From: Isoetes taiwanensis | Lineage: Eukaryota > Streptophyta > Lycopodiopsida > Isoetales > Isoetaceae | Direction: 5' to 3' | DNA length: 64,000 bases | NCBI GenBank assembly: GCA_021234155.1 | Contig: JAJEKV010000071.1 | Coordinates: 5,518,483-5,582,482, forward strand | In this document: positions 10,522-21,198 of the stretch, one piece after another | Layout of the letters: each line of letters begins with the position of its first letter | Numbering within the stretch: the stretch's first letter is position 1 | Notes under the pieces: generated by a model | The model's database searches: none | What the model saw: only the letters and a program-made list of their open reading frames with translations | What the model was told of the DNA's origin: nothing | Position numbers and translations under genes: made by a program

Positions 10522-11214
10522 CCAATGGATGATGGACAAAGTCAATATACGAAGATAATATTGTTGTTACTTATTGTTAGCTTGGTTTGCTATGGCAGCT
10601 GTTCTGGATAGATACATACATTATACTAATTGTGTCATTCTTGGTTGATGCCATTTTGTTCATGATTAACCCAAAATAGCTGCTGGAAGTTTTGGCACGT
10701 TGATATTCCCTGTTCCATATATGGATGAAGAACCTCTGGAAAGGTTCTGGTACCTTTATTTACTTCTCTCGCGTTACAGCATTGCTTTTGTGCTAGATAA
10801 TATGCCAGTTAATAATGTTTGTGCTAGATACAGTTAATACTATTTTGGATCTTCTCTCCTCCATCACTTGGTGACATGAATAAGGTTATGGCACCTTGAT
10901 TTACTTGTTTCTAGCATGCAGAAGATGTTCAAATCATTTGGTCACTATCTAAGCTGTCCAGGTGAAGCGAATGATTAAAAACACATTTGTTGATTTAGTG
11001 TGCTTGTAATCTGGTTCCGATGGGAATAGTAGTCATGGTGATTTTCCCATCGAATAAATGTTGATATAGATAGTTTTGGCTTGAACAAAGATGTATGGAC
11101 GATCTTGACTGTTGGATTGAGAAGGATATTTTAGTATCAAATACCCACAGGCTACACGCCAATGAATATAATGAAGCTAATACATATAAAATGGTTTAAT
11201 ATACTAGAAAATTT
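10522..11214 (+). other. HSBP 3' UTR and flank
   Basis: Non-coding sequence after the HSBP stop. AATAAA at 11053-11058 is the best candidate polyadenylation signal. No other gene was seen. Confidence 0.45.
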
Positions 11215-11410
11215 CCAACCTAGTGCAATACATGATGTGAATTGAACCCTTCTAACAGCTCCTATTATTATGTCCAACATAGTACAATACATGATGTGAA
11301 TTGAACCCATCTAATAGCTCCTATTATGCTTCCTTCTACCTCAACTCGGAAAAGTTCCAACATAGTGCAATACATGATCTGAATTGAACCCAATCTAATA
11401 CATCCTAGCA
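11215..11410. repeat. Three-copy repeat, ~60-80 bp
   Basis: The phrase tccaacatagtgcaatacat followed by gatgtgaattgaaccc begins at about 11215, 11274 and 11357, each copy followed by a variant of atctaatagctcctattat. The spacing is uneven because of a small insertion. Non-coding. Confidence 0.75.
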
Positions 11411-11644
11411 TGCTTGCTCGTACCTTTTCTAGGTACATATCTTGATAGGAGGTCAAGGTCCAGTTCAATGAAAAACAACAACAAGAAGCAATAAATCTTA
11501 CTAACAAATAGGCAGTTTTTGGGGCCTTTAGAATATTTATACAAGAGGAAACCATTTGCTAAATAGATAGTACTTGTGGAAACCAATGCAAAGGAACATA
11601 CAAGGGTATCAAATACACTAGAGACACCAAAATGTTCAAAGATC

Positions 11645-11725
11645 CAACAAAAGACCAGTAGAGTGGTAGGACCTTAAACTTGCTACATCTGAGGTCACAG
11701 GTTCGAGTATGACCAACATCAGTCT
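11645..11725 (+). mobile_element. Candidate tRNA-derived SINE head
   Basis: TGGTAGGACCT (about 11664) and GGTTCGAGTAT (11700-11710) are arranged like the pol III A and B boxes of a tRNA-derived SINE, about 35 bp apart. The B-box phrase aggtcacaggttcgag is repeated at about 11757. The 3' tail is not defined, so the extent is uncertain. Confidence 0.4.
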
Positions 11726-11763
11726 AGTAATGGGGATTTTAAAATCCATTGCCCTAAGGTCAC

Positions 11764-12062
11764 AGGTTCGAGATTAGCTATATGTAATATATTGTGACGA
11801 GCCTGCCGAGTTGACCCTCCTGACAGCTTAGGATCTTGTCTAACTTAAAGCTAGATCTAAATGGGTCTTAACTTGATAAAAGTTACAGTATTGGTGAAGA
11901 ATTTAATCTTCACTGGTTCGAGATTAGTTATATGTAATATATTGTGACGAGCCTGCCGAGTTGACCCTCCTGATAGCTCGGGATGTTGTCTAACTTAAAG
12001 CTAGATCTAAATGGGTCATAACTTGACAAAAGTTACAGTATTGGTGAAGAATTTAATCTTCC
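11764..12062. repeat. 151-bp tandem duplication
   Basis: A unit from ggttcgagattag to gaatttaatctt is present at 11764 and again at 11915 with a few substitutions (gacagcttagg versus gatagctcggg, ggtctt versus ggtcat). Each unit starts with a B-box-like GGTTCGAG, so it may be SINE-derived. Confidence 0.8.
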
Positions 12063-13283
12063 ACTTTGCATTGGGAATGATCCACTCTTATTCATCAAAG
12101 ACAACAAGGATTAACTGCACATACACTCAAATGGGGTTAGTCCTCGTGACTGAGTGGGGATTCCTGGCTGCCACTGCATACAAGGAAACTGATACGGAGT
12201 CACGCACGGGGGGAGTGGTCCACGACGACAGGATTATGTGGCATGGCAAAAATATGGCAAAGTTATGTAAACATCTATAGTTGTTACCTAGGGTTATATG
12301 GGCAAGGAATATTATTATCCTATACGAAACATGGGCATAATTATTAGAAGGGGTCGTGAACCATTGGTTAGAGAACTATAAAGGGCCATTGATTTTTAAT
12401 AAGCTCATGGCACCCCTTCATCTCAGTCTTTGATAAAGCAGAGTATGGAGGGATTCTTCTTTTCTTCTCAAAGTCTTTGATCATTTTGTAGCTACACAAT
12501 CCCAGGGGGTGCACTCAGTAAAAACCGTAGAAAACATGTGAGTGTACGGGAGGGAGTTTTTTTGGGGACAAAACCGTACCCATATATGCTTGAATTCCGT
12601 ATATATATAAGAGAAATATGGTAGGGGTATGTGAAATATGAGGTATATTTTCTTAAAAAAATTTCCGTATAAGGGATAATTTCTCTTAACCCTATGCACG
12701 CCGGGCACACGTTTCTAGTATACTTTACATTAGGTGCACCTCCCGGGTACACAATACATTTTGTAATTTGATCTTGCACGTATCTGTATTCCTCTTCACA
12801 CCCGAACATTTTAAGGATTCTGAAATCTTCTTCTACATTGCAGTTTCTACATCATCTCTACAGGTCATATTGGCCTGACTGAAGAGTCCACGACTGATCA
12901 CTCAACTCTTTTGTCTTCCACCAAAATGAGTAGCTCATGTGAGGTCCATTTTTTGGACGTTACTCTTTTATCACCCTTGGAAGAAGTGCCAATTGTTTCC
13001 TCTCATCCACCAAATAAAACATCTAAAGAATTCAGAAAAGTGAGGCTCATTATTTGTCCTGCTAAATTTTAAAATTTAAAAACTTTTATGGTATTGTAGC
13101 TAGCTTTAGCTGCCTCCTGACCCCTGAATTCATGTACTAGAAAATGAGAGGATCTTGAAGTATTCCATAGCTACTCTATGCTCCATGATGCTGTTATATG
13201 TGAAGAGTGCTTCAACCAAACCTCGGTTTTGGTTATACGTCTTTCCTTTTTTATTTTTGGAATCATTGATCTTTTAACTAACT
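12063..13283. other. Intergenic DNA, with one possible unassigned exon
   Basis: Mostly non-coding. At about 12843-13039 an open stretch begins after a TTGCAG acceptor-like site and ends before GTGAGG. It encodes an unremarkable Ser/Thr-rich peptide that I do not recognise. The retroelement begins 250 bp downstream and could have split a gene, but nothing confirms this. Confidence 0.3.
12700..12718 (+). mobile_element. Second Helitron-like 3' terminus
   Basis: ccgggcacacgtttCTAG followed by T repeats the 3' end seen at 2738-2755. The left hairpin arm is degenerate here (cacgccgggc). It suggests a second, older copy of the same Helitron family. The 5' end is unresolved. Confidence 0.45.
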
Positions 13284-13303
13284 AAAAAAAAAAAAAAAAA
13301 AAA

Positions 13304-15174
13304 CCTTAAGTCCATGACTTTTTACCCCTGATACAATCAAGTACTTTAGAGTACAATTTGCAGTCCTATCGGGTTGCAGGTGACTTCCTTCAAGGCCATG
13401 ATCATGTTTTTGTTAATATCATTTTGGTCACAATGTATACACTTGTAACTTACTGTTCTATTATCTCAGAAATTTCTCTAAAAGCTTCCAAAGATTTCTA
13501 TTATCTTTAATAACTCATACATAGTGAAAACTTTACAATAAAGAAATATGTAATTATATTGCCTTCAGCAGGGCCACAATTCTTTTGGAAAGATCTTACT
13601 TCATAATGAAGGTACAATAACCATGTCCAAAAATAGTTGCAGCTTGATCATCCATTATGCTAAAGAATCATCAAAGCAAAAGAGCAAGAAACTCGGTTAC
13701 CTGCAGTGAAACCAGAGGACAGTTAGCCAGGGTAGGGTAAAAGCCTAAGTCACTAACAGGTAAGCTATAAGTTTCTTGGGTTATCCCCTTCACTTTTGCC
13801 TGATGCAAGTTGTAAGACTGTTTATGCCAGAAATTTCTAAACCTTTTATGTCCAGACACTGGGTGATCCAGTCTTCTCGGTGTACTTCCTGCTGCCATCT
13901 CTTTTTATAATAAAATAAAACCACTTACCTTGGCTGGTCTGGTAGCAGATTAAAAATGTGGTAAGACTTTATGTTTCATGCTCTATACTACCAATGAAGC
14001 CAGCAATCCTTCCTAAGCCAGATTAGTCTCCATCAAGTGTTTAGACTGGATTATAATTTCATATGTATTCTTTCTTGTCTTTTAAACCTTCAATGTTTAC
14101 TTAAGGTGTTTCAGTTTTACAACCCAATGCATTAGATCTTTCCTTCTAATTTATGATGTCCATGAACAAATGCAAATGCAGATATCCAGCAATCCTCCAT
14201 ATGCCAGATCAATCCTCCCAAAGTGTTAAATCTGGATCATAATTTCATCTAGATTCTTTCTTTAACATCAAATGTTCTTTAGCATGTCTCCATAATATTA
14301 GATCCCTTACATTAGATCTTACACATGACATTCATAGACTCATGCATATGCAGATTTCCTCATAAAACTTTGTAGATCTATAATGAGAATTCTAAATAGA
14401 GAATTTAAACTAGTTAAGAAAACTTTGGTGGTCTTGAGGATTTCTTTGAATAGCTTGTATGTCGAATCTGCTCATTTCTTTGCTCCCTTGATCAACTTTG
14501 GATCTGTTTGAGCTTCACTCTGCGAGTATTCTCAATGCCAATGCTCGAGAACTTCCTCATTCTCCTTGCCTTTACGTACAAGGGCGTCTTTAGCTTCTGC
14601 TTTCGGTGTTGGCGACTTCCTTATTTCCCTTAGTGGTGCAATCTGTCATCCGCGAGAGGTTCTTGCTACCTTGTGGAAATCAAATAATTTCTTCCTTTTG
14701 GATGCATTCTTCATCTCAACCTCAATCTTCCTTCTGGTTGCCATATTTAAATCACCCTTTTTCACGCCCATAAGCAAATCCGGCTGAGCAGATCCGCTTG
14801 CTATGGGGACTCTGCCGATGTAGCGATTTCTAAAGCCTGAGCAGTTAAATACATAGATAGGGTCGTTACATGTCCTTAATACCGTCTGGTCCATTAGGGA
14901 CTTGAAGTTTTTTCCAGCTATTCTTGGAACCGTTTGTAAGAGGTGGTCGGATCCGTCATGTGCTTTTCCGTCCATTCATGGACGGAACCCTAACTTGTAA
15001 CCTAAAGCCCATTGTCACGTTAGTTTTATCCAATGGCTTTAATTATTATTTTTTTCATGTTTACATATGTGTTTCTTGTACTCCTCCTTCTCATTTGTGT
15101 AAGAACAATATATCCTCATATGTTATGAGTCCCAGGACATTTAACAAGTCACCACATGTAATTTAATCATTAAT
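13304..15174 (-). repeat. Left (3') long direct terminal repeat of the PLE
   Basis: Near-identical to 19299-21163, starting ccttaagtccatgac and ending accacatgtaatttaatcat. It lacks TG...CA ends, so it is not an LTR in the usual sense; PLE pseudo-LTRs are the better comparison. It contains a shortened copy of exon 1 (14646-14975, minus) whose frame breaks after about 108 residues. Differences from the right copy cluster at 14420-14830 and mostly fall on CTG/CAG words. Confidence 0.85.
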
Positions 15175-15368
15175 AAAAAAACCCTACCTCCTTCCGTAGT
15201 GGGGGTGGCATTTGTAGTTTTTGTACAGTTACAACAAGGGATGCAGGGCCTTGTTGTAACACAAAGGCCCTGCCCTCCCTATTTCTCCAATACAATTGAG
15301 ATTGAATCTGCAGCTAATTCCTATTGTAGCATTCCACTAGTAAGTAGCAAAATTCAGTTTAAGTTTAC

Positions 15369-17433
15369 TTACAGAATATTTTTCAAAGTTTCGATCATGT
15401 CTTTTATGTTGTAGAGTACTCCAGGAAACTGGTCATTTTGGAGCGAGTACAATACTAGTCTTGTAAGTTGGTCTTTGTTGAAGCCATTTTCGTGAAATGC
15501 TTGTATCAGCCCAGCAATATCTGTTGCAGCCTTAACATGGCATGAATATGAATATACGTAGGGTAGTAACTGTGAGATGATAACTTTCATAGCTTGCTTG
15601 TATGGTCTGCAACTGTCAGCCTTAATAAATTTGTTGACATGAAATGGCAGCTTGTTTCTCTTGTCATATCTACACATTGTGAATGTGCCTCTTTCCTGAT
15701 CTGTGACTTGAATGGTGATATTCATGTAATTGATCATATAGCCGATGGCATCAGATTTATTCTGGACTACTTCTGTATAAGTGGTTTCATCTTTAATGCC
15801 AATAAACTCCATATTGTATATTGTAATGTCGGATTTAGCATCGAAGAACTCCTTGACATTGCCTCCATTCACAATTTTGAGGTCATCAATATATCTGCTT
15901 GTATATTGGAACCTTTTAATATCCTCATATCTGCCTCTATCAGCAAGTTTTAGTATAAATTTAAGCTCATGCCATGCCAGGTATAAATTACACCAGGCAG
16001 GGCTGCATGAAAATCCCATTGGGATGCCCTTTCTTTGCCTATAAATTTGTTTACCCAGCCTTAGATAGCAGTTGGACAGCAACCACTCATTCATTTGTTT
16101 AAAAGTACTTTTTTCCATCATACTCCAACATGTCTTTTGGAGGTTCTTCTTGATATTCTGTTCCCATTTGACAATATATCCTCCATCCTTGATTCTGTAC
16201 ATAAGGTAAAACATATGTTTTTCAGACACCATGTATTCCCATACCAGGTCTGCCACTTCATTTATTATCTCCACTAATCCATCCTCTCCTTCGAGGGGAA
16301 TTGTCTCATAACAATGTGTTATATCTGCTGCAAATACATTGTAAATCCTTTGTGGTAAGTTTAGTACCATGTCATATGAAGAGTCAATAATCCAAGATGC
16401 ATTAACTTTGAAATGTCTAAACATTCTGATTTTGGCAGTAATTTTAAAGCATAGAAGGGGCCAAGTTTCCAAGAAACTATTAAGAATGGCTGTACTTACG
16501 TCAGCCAGTTCAGAAAATATTGAATCATGTGCGTTGGTGAGCCATCTATACTCATGCTTGTGTGCTTTGTAACTTGCCATGAGATATGGTAATCTGTTTT
16601 GTGTCTCTGTATCCGAGTTGAGAAGTCTTTGGGTCCGTTTCTTGGTCATTTCAGCAACCTCGTTAGGTACAAAAGTTGTACTTTCAAAATCTGAACAGTT
16701 CAGTCTTTCTTGTGCTTTTTCAAAAATGTGCTTCTGGCAGATGAAGACTGGATTATTGCTTGCTTTGTCCAAGCCAGAAATGTATAGATTAGCTACCAGC
16801 CAATCCATGTTTTTTCTGACACTGGGGTCATCCCATAAAAACCTTTTTCCTTTCAGATTTTTCCTGAATTCTACTATCTCCATGTGGGCGTACTGCATTA
16901 ACATGTCACTTATTTGTTGTATATCTTCACCTGTTAGGTCTATGAGATCATATTGATGTACCTGAAAGAATTGTCTGCATGTTATTTCAAATTCTTCCAT
17001 GAACAGTTGTACACTGAAGCCACAGTCTGGTATATGATTAAGCCCTTTTTCAAAGGCTTTTCTTAGCTTGTTGTTATGAACAATTGCTAGATCAGTGGTC
17101 CTGACATGTCCAATGTCTTGATCAATGAATGCCTTCAAGTTAGGATTGGAGCAAGGGCACCTGTTGTTGTTTGCCTCAGCAAATATGGAAAAGTTTTGTA
17201 CACTGTCTGTTTTAATTGATCAAGATATTTCCATTGTCAAGTAACTCATTTCCCTTATCTTGTAAGGTCTCAGATAATACTAGGCTAAAGATATTTCTGA
17301 TCTCAAATCTTTCCAAGCATTTGGACAGGAATTTAAAGTGGACAATCCGTTTGTCCTTCTTTTCCTTGTTATTGACTAGATGTTTCAGCATATTGATATC
17401 TCTTGTAATGATTCTTGTCATGGGTTTAATCAC
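15369..17433 (-). CDS. PLE reverse transcriptase exon (frameshifted near 17215)
   Basis: Terminal exon of the PLE gene. After a TTTGTAG acceptor at about 17434 the frame runs to 17212, where a one-base slip separates it from the 589-codon frame 17138-15369 (open upstream to about 17215). In that frame, counted from 17138, RT motifs appear in order. A KAHKHEYRWLTNA block (191-203) corresponds to the PLE PKIHK...RPI region. Motif A is FAADITHCYETIPL (D272). Motif B is GIPMGFSCSPAWCNLYL (371-387). Motif C is RYIDDL with the catalytic pair D418/D419. A C-terminal thumb follows. The enzyme would copy its own RNA at a DNA 3' end in the nucleus. The protein stops without a GIY-YIG domain, and 190 bp later the left repeat begins. 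Upstream are Cys residues (CPCSN) that could bind metal. Confidence 0.8.
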
Positions 17434-17639
17434 CTACAAATATAATGAACATTAGTATGGAATATCACTGATTTTCATTGCTAAGACAAAGTATAACAGG
17501 ATGTAATATCACTGATTTTCATTAATATGAAAAAGTATAGCAGGATCTTTATGAAATACTTATAAAGTATGAGACAAAATGTGTCTAGAGTATCTAGACA
17601 TACATGTAAACATGCTATGATTTTTAAGTATCACACGGG

Positions 17640-19195
17640 GAATCTTCAACAATGTCCAGATTCTCAGGTGTGCTCTCATCCAGATGGATAATTTTATCTT
17701 TTTCTGGTTCAGTCTGTTTGATGTTCTTGTTCTCACCCTTTGTGACTTTTGTACCATCCTTTGCCAGTGCAGGGTCAATTGTCAGACGAGGTGGCATCCA
17801 TTGTGTGCCTTTGGCCATCTTGTCGAGTTGCTGATTTTTACCAAAAAGAGGCTTCTTAGAGATGCCCTTGTAGTTGCTGTTTGCATTAGCCTTCAAAAAT
17901 GATATTGGTTTGACGCTTTTTTCCACAATGTCTGCCATCCGATTGTTCCCAAATTTCACCTTGAGGTTGGCAGTAGGATTCTGTGCCATAGTCAGTGTCA
18001 TTTCAATCATGATCTTCCTTACTTCAAGGTAGGAGACATATGCGATTACTGCTGGCTTCAGTACTTTGTTGAGTAGTTTAGTGATGTTTACCATTCTCAT
18101 GATGGGAGAAGAACCCAAATTTAGTTCTTCCATATGGTTAAGAATGAACCACATTCCCTGGTCAAACCATATGATGCCACAATGGCAAGGTGAATTTTTA
18201 TTTTTTGGACATGGGCATGTGAAATATGGGCAATGAGTGTGCCATACACGTTTCAGATAAAAATCATCCCTTGTTTCATTGGGATATGCCACGTGTCCTT
18301 TTTGCCCAATCAGATCCCATTATTTTCGATGCGAGATCGATCAAAAGTGGTCATGTCAAAAGGTACATCTACAACAGTCAACTTGAAGGTTTTTTCAAGT
18401 TTTGTGGCTGCAATTTTAGCTGTGTCAATTTCTTCCTTGGTAATACCAGCAAATGCTATCCAGGTATCCAAGTCAAGGGGGGCAAGTGCACCAAAATTTT
18501 GGCTTCTCCACAAAGCGTGAGAATATCCAGCTCCAAGGCATTCAACCATTTGCTCAGTTATAATGGGAAAACAAGAAGAATTACCAAGAGTGAGATTGGG
18601 TAATTCTTCGAATGATGTTGTGGAGTTGTCTTCTTCCCCTACATGGGTGCTATCACCTTTACTGATGTCACTATTAGTGGACTGATAATCAAACTCAGAA
18701 AGATCCAGATCTGAAAAGAGACATTCTTGATTAACTTCAATCATAGTATTGGGACTGCTTTTGGTGCTTTTGTCTTCAACTTCAAATGTAAGGGGAATGA
18801 TATCATTGACCTTTTCAAGAATAGATAGGCCAGTAACAAATACTCGGGCTGTTTCATCCTCAAGGCATGTTCTCTTGTAGAGAATGGTGCCAATATCCTT
18901 GTATACAGCATTGATATACTCCTTGCATTTGTTATATTCATAATTGGCTTTTTTTATCTGTCCGAATAGTTTGAACCACCCGCTGAAGCCAAGACATATA
19001 ACTGGGGATAGTCTTCTATCCTTCAAGTTTTTCTCATTGAAGATAATCAGGCAGTGTATATCCTTATTTCGGATGCAGCCCAATAAATTCTGAACTGCCA
19101 TATTAGGGGCTTCAATGCCATTCTCTTTGTATTTGAAAGGTAGCAATTCTTTAATCCAGTGTACTTCCTCAGATGTCTCATTTTTACAGTGTTCC
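17640..19195 (-). CDS. PLE middle exon, function unknown
   Basis: After a typical acceptor (ctccctgttatag) at about 19196 the frame opens with EHCKNETSEEVHWIKE and runs to about 18310. A missing base in a G run shifts it to the next frame (DLIGQKGHVAYPNETRDD), which continues to about 17640. There a GTGTGA donor candidate precedes a roughly 205-bp intron. The second half has a Cys/His cluster (THCPYFTCPCPK...CHCG) that could be a zinc-binding knuckle, followed by a Lys-rich tail. No known domain was recognised; by position it is the N-terminal extension of the RT polyprotein. Confidence 0.6.
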
Positions 19196-19298
19196 TATAA
19201 CAGGGAGCAGATTTAGTATTAATAAAGATTAATCACCTGAAATAAAACATCAACCATGGTTTCTGGTATAACCAGAAAACTGAGTATGCATAAAAAAA

Positions 19299-21161
19299 CC
19301 TTAAGTCCATGACTTTTTACCCCTGATACAATCAAGTACTTTAGAGTACAATTTGCTGTCCTATCGGGTTGCAAGTGACTTCCTTCAAGGCCATGGTCAT
19401 GTTTTTGTTAATATCATTTTGGTCACAATGTATACACTTGTAACTTACTGTTCTATTATCTCAGAAATTTCTCTAAAAGCTTCCAAAGATTTCTATTATC
19501 TTTAATAACTCATACATAGTGAAAACTTTACAATAAAGAAATATGTAATTATATTGCCTTCAGCAGGGCCACAATTCTTTTGGAAAGATCTTACTTCATA
19601 ATGAAGGTACAATAACCATGTCCAAAAATAGTTGCAGCTTGATCATCCATTATGCTAAAGAATCATCAAAGCAAAAGAGCAAGAAACTCGGTTACCTGCA
19701 GTGAAACCAGAGGACAGTTAGCCAGGGTAGGGTAAAAGCCTAAGTCACTAATAGGTAAGCTATAAGTTTCTTGGGTTATCCCTTCACTTTTGCCCTGATG
19801 CAAGTTGTAAGACTGTTTATGCCGAAATTTCTAAACCTTTTATGTCCGGATTAATTGGGTGATCCGGTCTTCTCGGTGTACTTCCTGCTGCCATCTCTTT
19901 TTATAATAAAATAAAACCACTTACCTTGGCTGGTCTGGTAGCAGATTAAAAATGTGGTAAGACTTTATGTTTCATGCTCTATACTACCAATGAAGCCAGC
20001 AATCCTTCCTAAGCCAGATTAGTCTCCATCAAGTGTTTAGACTGGATTATAATTTCATATGTATTCTTTCTTGTCTTTTAAACCTTCAATGTTTACTTAA
20101 GGTGTTTCAGTTTTACAACCCAATGCATTAGATCTTTCCTTCTAATTTATGATGTCCATGAACATATGCAAATGCAGATATCCAGCAATCCTCCATATGC
20201 CAGATCAATCCTCCCAAAGTGTTAAATCTGGATCATAATTTCATCTAGATTCTTTCTTTAACATCAAATGTTCTTTAGCATGTCTCCATAATATTAGATC
20301 CCTTACATTAGATCTTACACATGACATTCATAGACTCATGCATATGCAGATTTCCTCATAAAACTTTGTAGATCTATAATGAGAATTCTAAATAGAGAAT
20401 TTAAACTAGTTAAGAAACCTGGTGGTCTTGAGGATTTGCTGAATAGCTTGTATGTCGAATCTGCTCATTTGCTGCTCCCTTGATCACTGGATCCTGCTGA
20501 GCTTCACTCTGCAGAGTATTCTCAATGCCAATGCTCAGAACTTCCTCATTCTCCTTGCCTTTCTGTACAAGGACGTCTTTAGCTTCCTGCTCAGTGTTGG
20601 CAGCTTCCTTATTTCCCTTAGTGGTGCAATCTGTCATCACAGAGGTTCTTGCTACCTTGTGGAAATCAAATAATTTCTTCCTTTTGGATGCATTCTTCAT
20701 CTCAGCCTCAATCTTCCTTCTGGTTGCCATGTTTAAATCACCCTTTTTCCTGCCCATAAGCAAATCCGGCCTGAGCCAGATCCGGCTTGCTATGGGGACT
20801 CTGCCAGTGTAGCGATTTCTAAAGCCTGAGCAGTTAAATACATAGATAGGGTCGTTACATGTCCTTAATACCGTCTGGTCCATTAGGGACTTGAAGTTTT
20901 TTCCAGCTATTCTTGGAACCGTTTGTAAGAGGTGGTCGGATCCGTCATGTGCTTTTCCGTCCATTCATGGACGGAACCCTAACTTGTAACCTAAAGCCCA
21001 TTGTCACGTTAGTTTTATCCAATGGCTTTAATTATTATTTTTTTCATGTTTACATATGTGTTTCTTGTACTCCTCCTTCTCATTTGTGTAAGAACAATAT
21101 ATCCTCATATGTTATGAGTCCCAGGACATTTAACAAGTCACCACATGTAATTTAATCATTA

Positions 21162-21163
<2 letters not shown>
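19299..21163 (-). repeat. Right (5') long direct terminal repeat of the PLE
   Basis: 1,865-bp partner of 13304-15174. It carries the intact exon 1 and, downstream, the part of intron 1 that leads into the body. It is followed on the plus strand by 33 A and then ctattctattcta. No target-site duplication could be matched with the sequence before 13284. Confidence 0.85.
20414..20964 (-). CDS. PLE exon 1, basic N-terminal protein segment
   Basis: ATG at 20964 opens about 183 codons beginning MDGKAHDGSDHLLQTVP, with a Lys/Arg-rich stretch (ATRRKIEAEMKNASKRKK, possible nuclear signal) near residues 80-97 and an acidic/Gln-rich end. The frame ends at QDHQ just before GTTTCTTA, a plausible donor joining the acceptor at 19196. 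The copy in the left repeat is degenerate. No family was recognised. The role, perhaps RNA binding or nuclear import, is speculative. Confidence 0.55.

Positions 21164-21196
<33 letters not shown>

Positions 21197-21198
<2 letters not shown>

Larger units (their letters stand above)
13284..21196 (-). mobile_element. Penelope-like retroelement with introns and long direct terminal repeats
   Basis: Composite minus-strand element. Two 1.87-kb direct repeats (13304-15174 and 19299-21163) bracket a 4.1-kb body (15182-19291) that ends with a reverse transcriptase of Penelope (PLE) type. Every repeat border carries an A run on the plus strand: 20 A at 13284-13303, 7 at 15175-15181, 7 at 19292-19298 and 33 at 21164-21196. 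The open frames are separated by canonical splice sites, and intron retention is a known PLE peculiarity. No GIY-YIG endonuclease motif was found, as in the telomere-associated EN(-) PLEs described from rotifers, fungi and a lycophyte. Two single-base frame breaks (near 18310 and 17215) make this copy inactive or mis-assembled. The classification is an inference from RT motifs and architecture. Confidence 0.72.

Noticed and set aside
12843-13039. Possible exon of a gene split by the retroelement
   Set aside because: Open with splice-like edges but no recognisable domain and no partner exon beyond 21196. Kept only as a remark.
15594-16956. Plus-strand frames opposite the reverse transcriptase
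   Set aside because: Shadow frames of the minus-strand RT, whose catalytic motifs are clear.
13284-21196. LTR retrotransposon interpretation of the 1.87-kb repeats
   Set aside because: No TG/CA ends, no gag-protease-integrase-RNase H, RT motifs not of Ty1/Ty3 type, and splice-separated exons.
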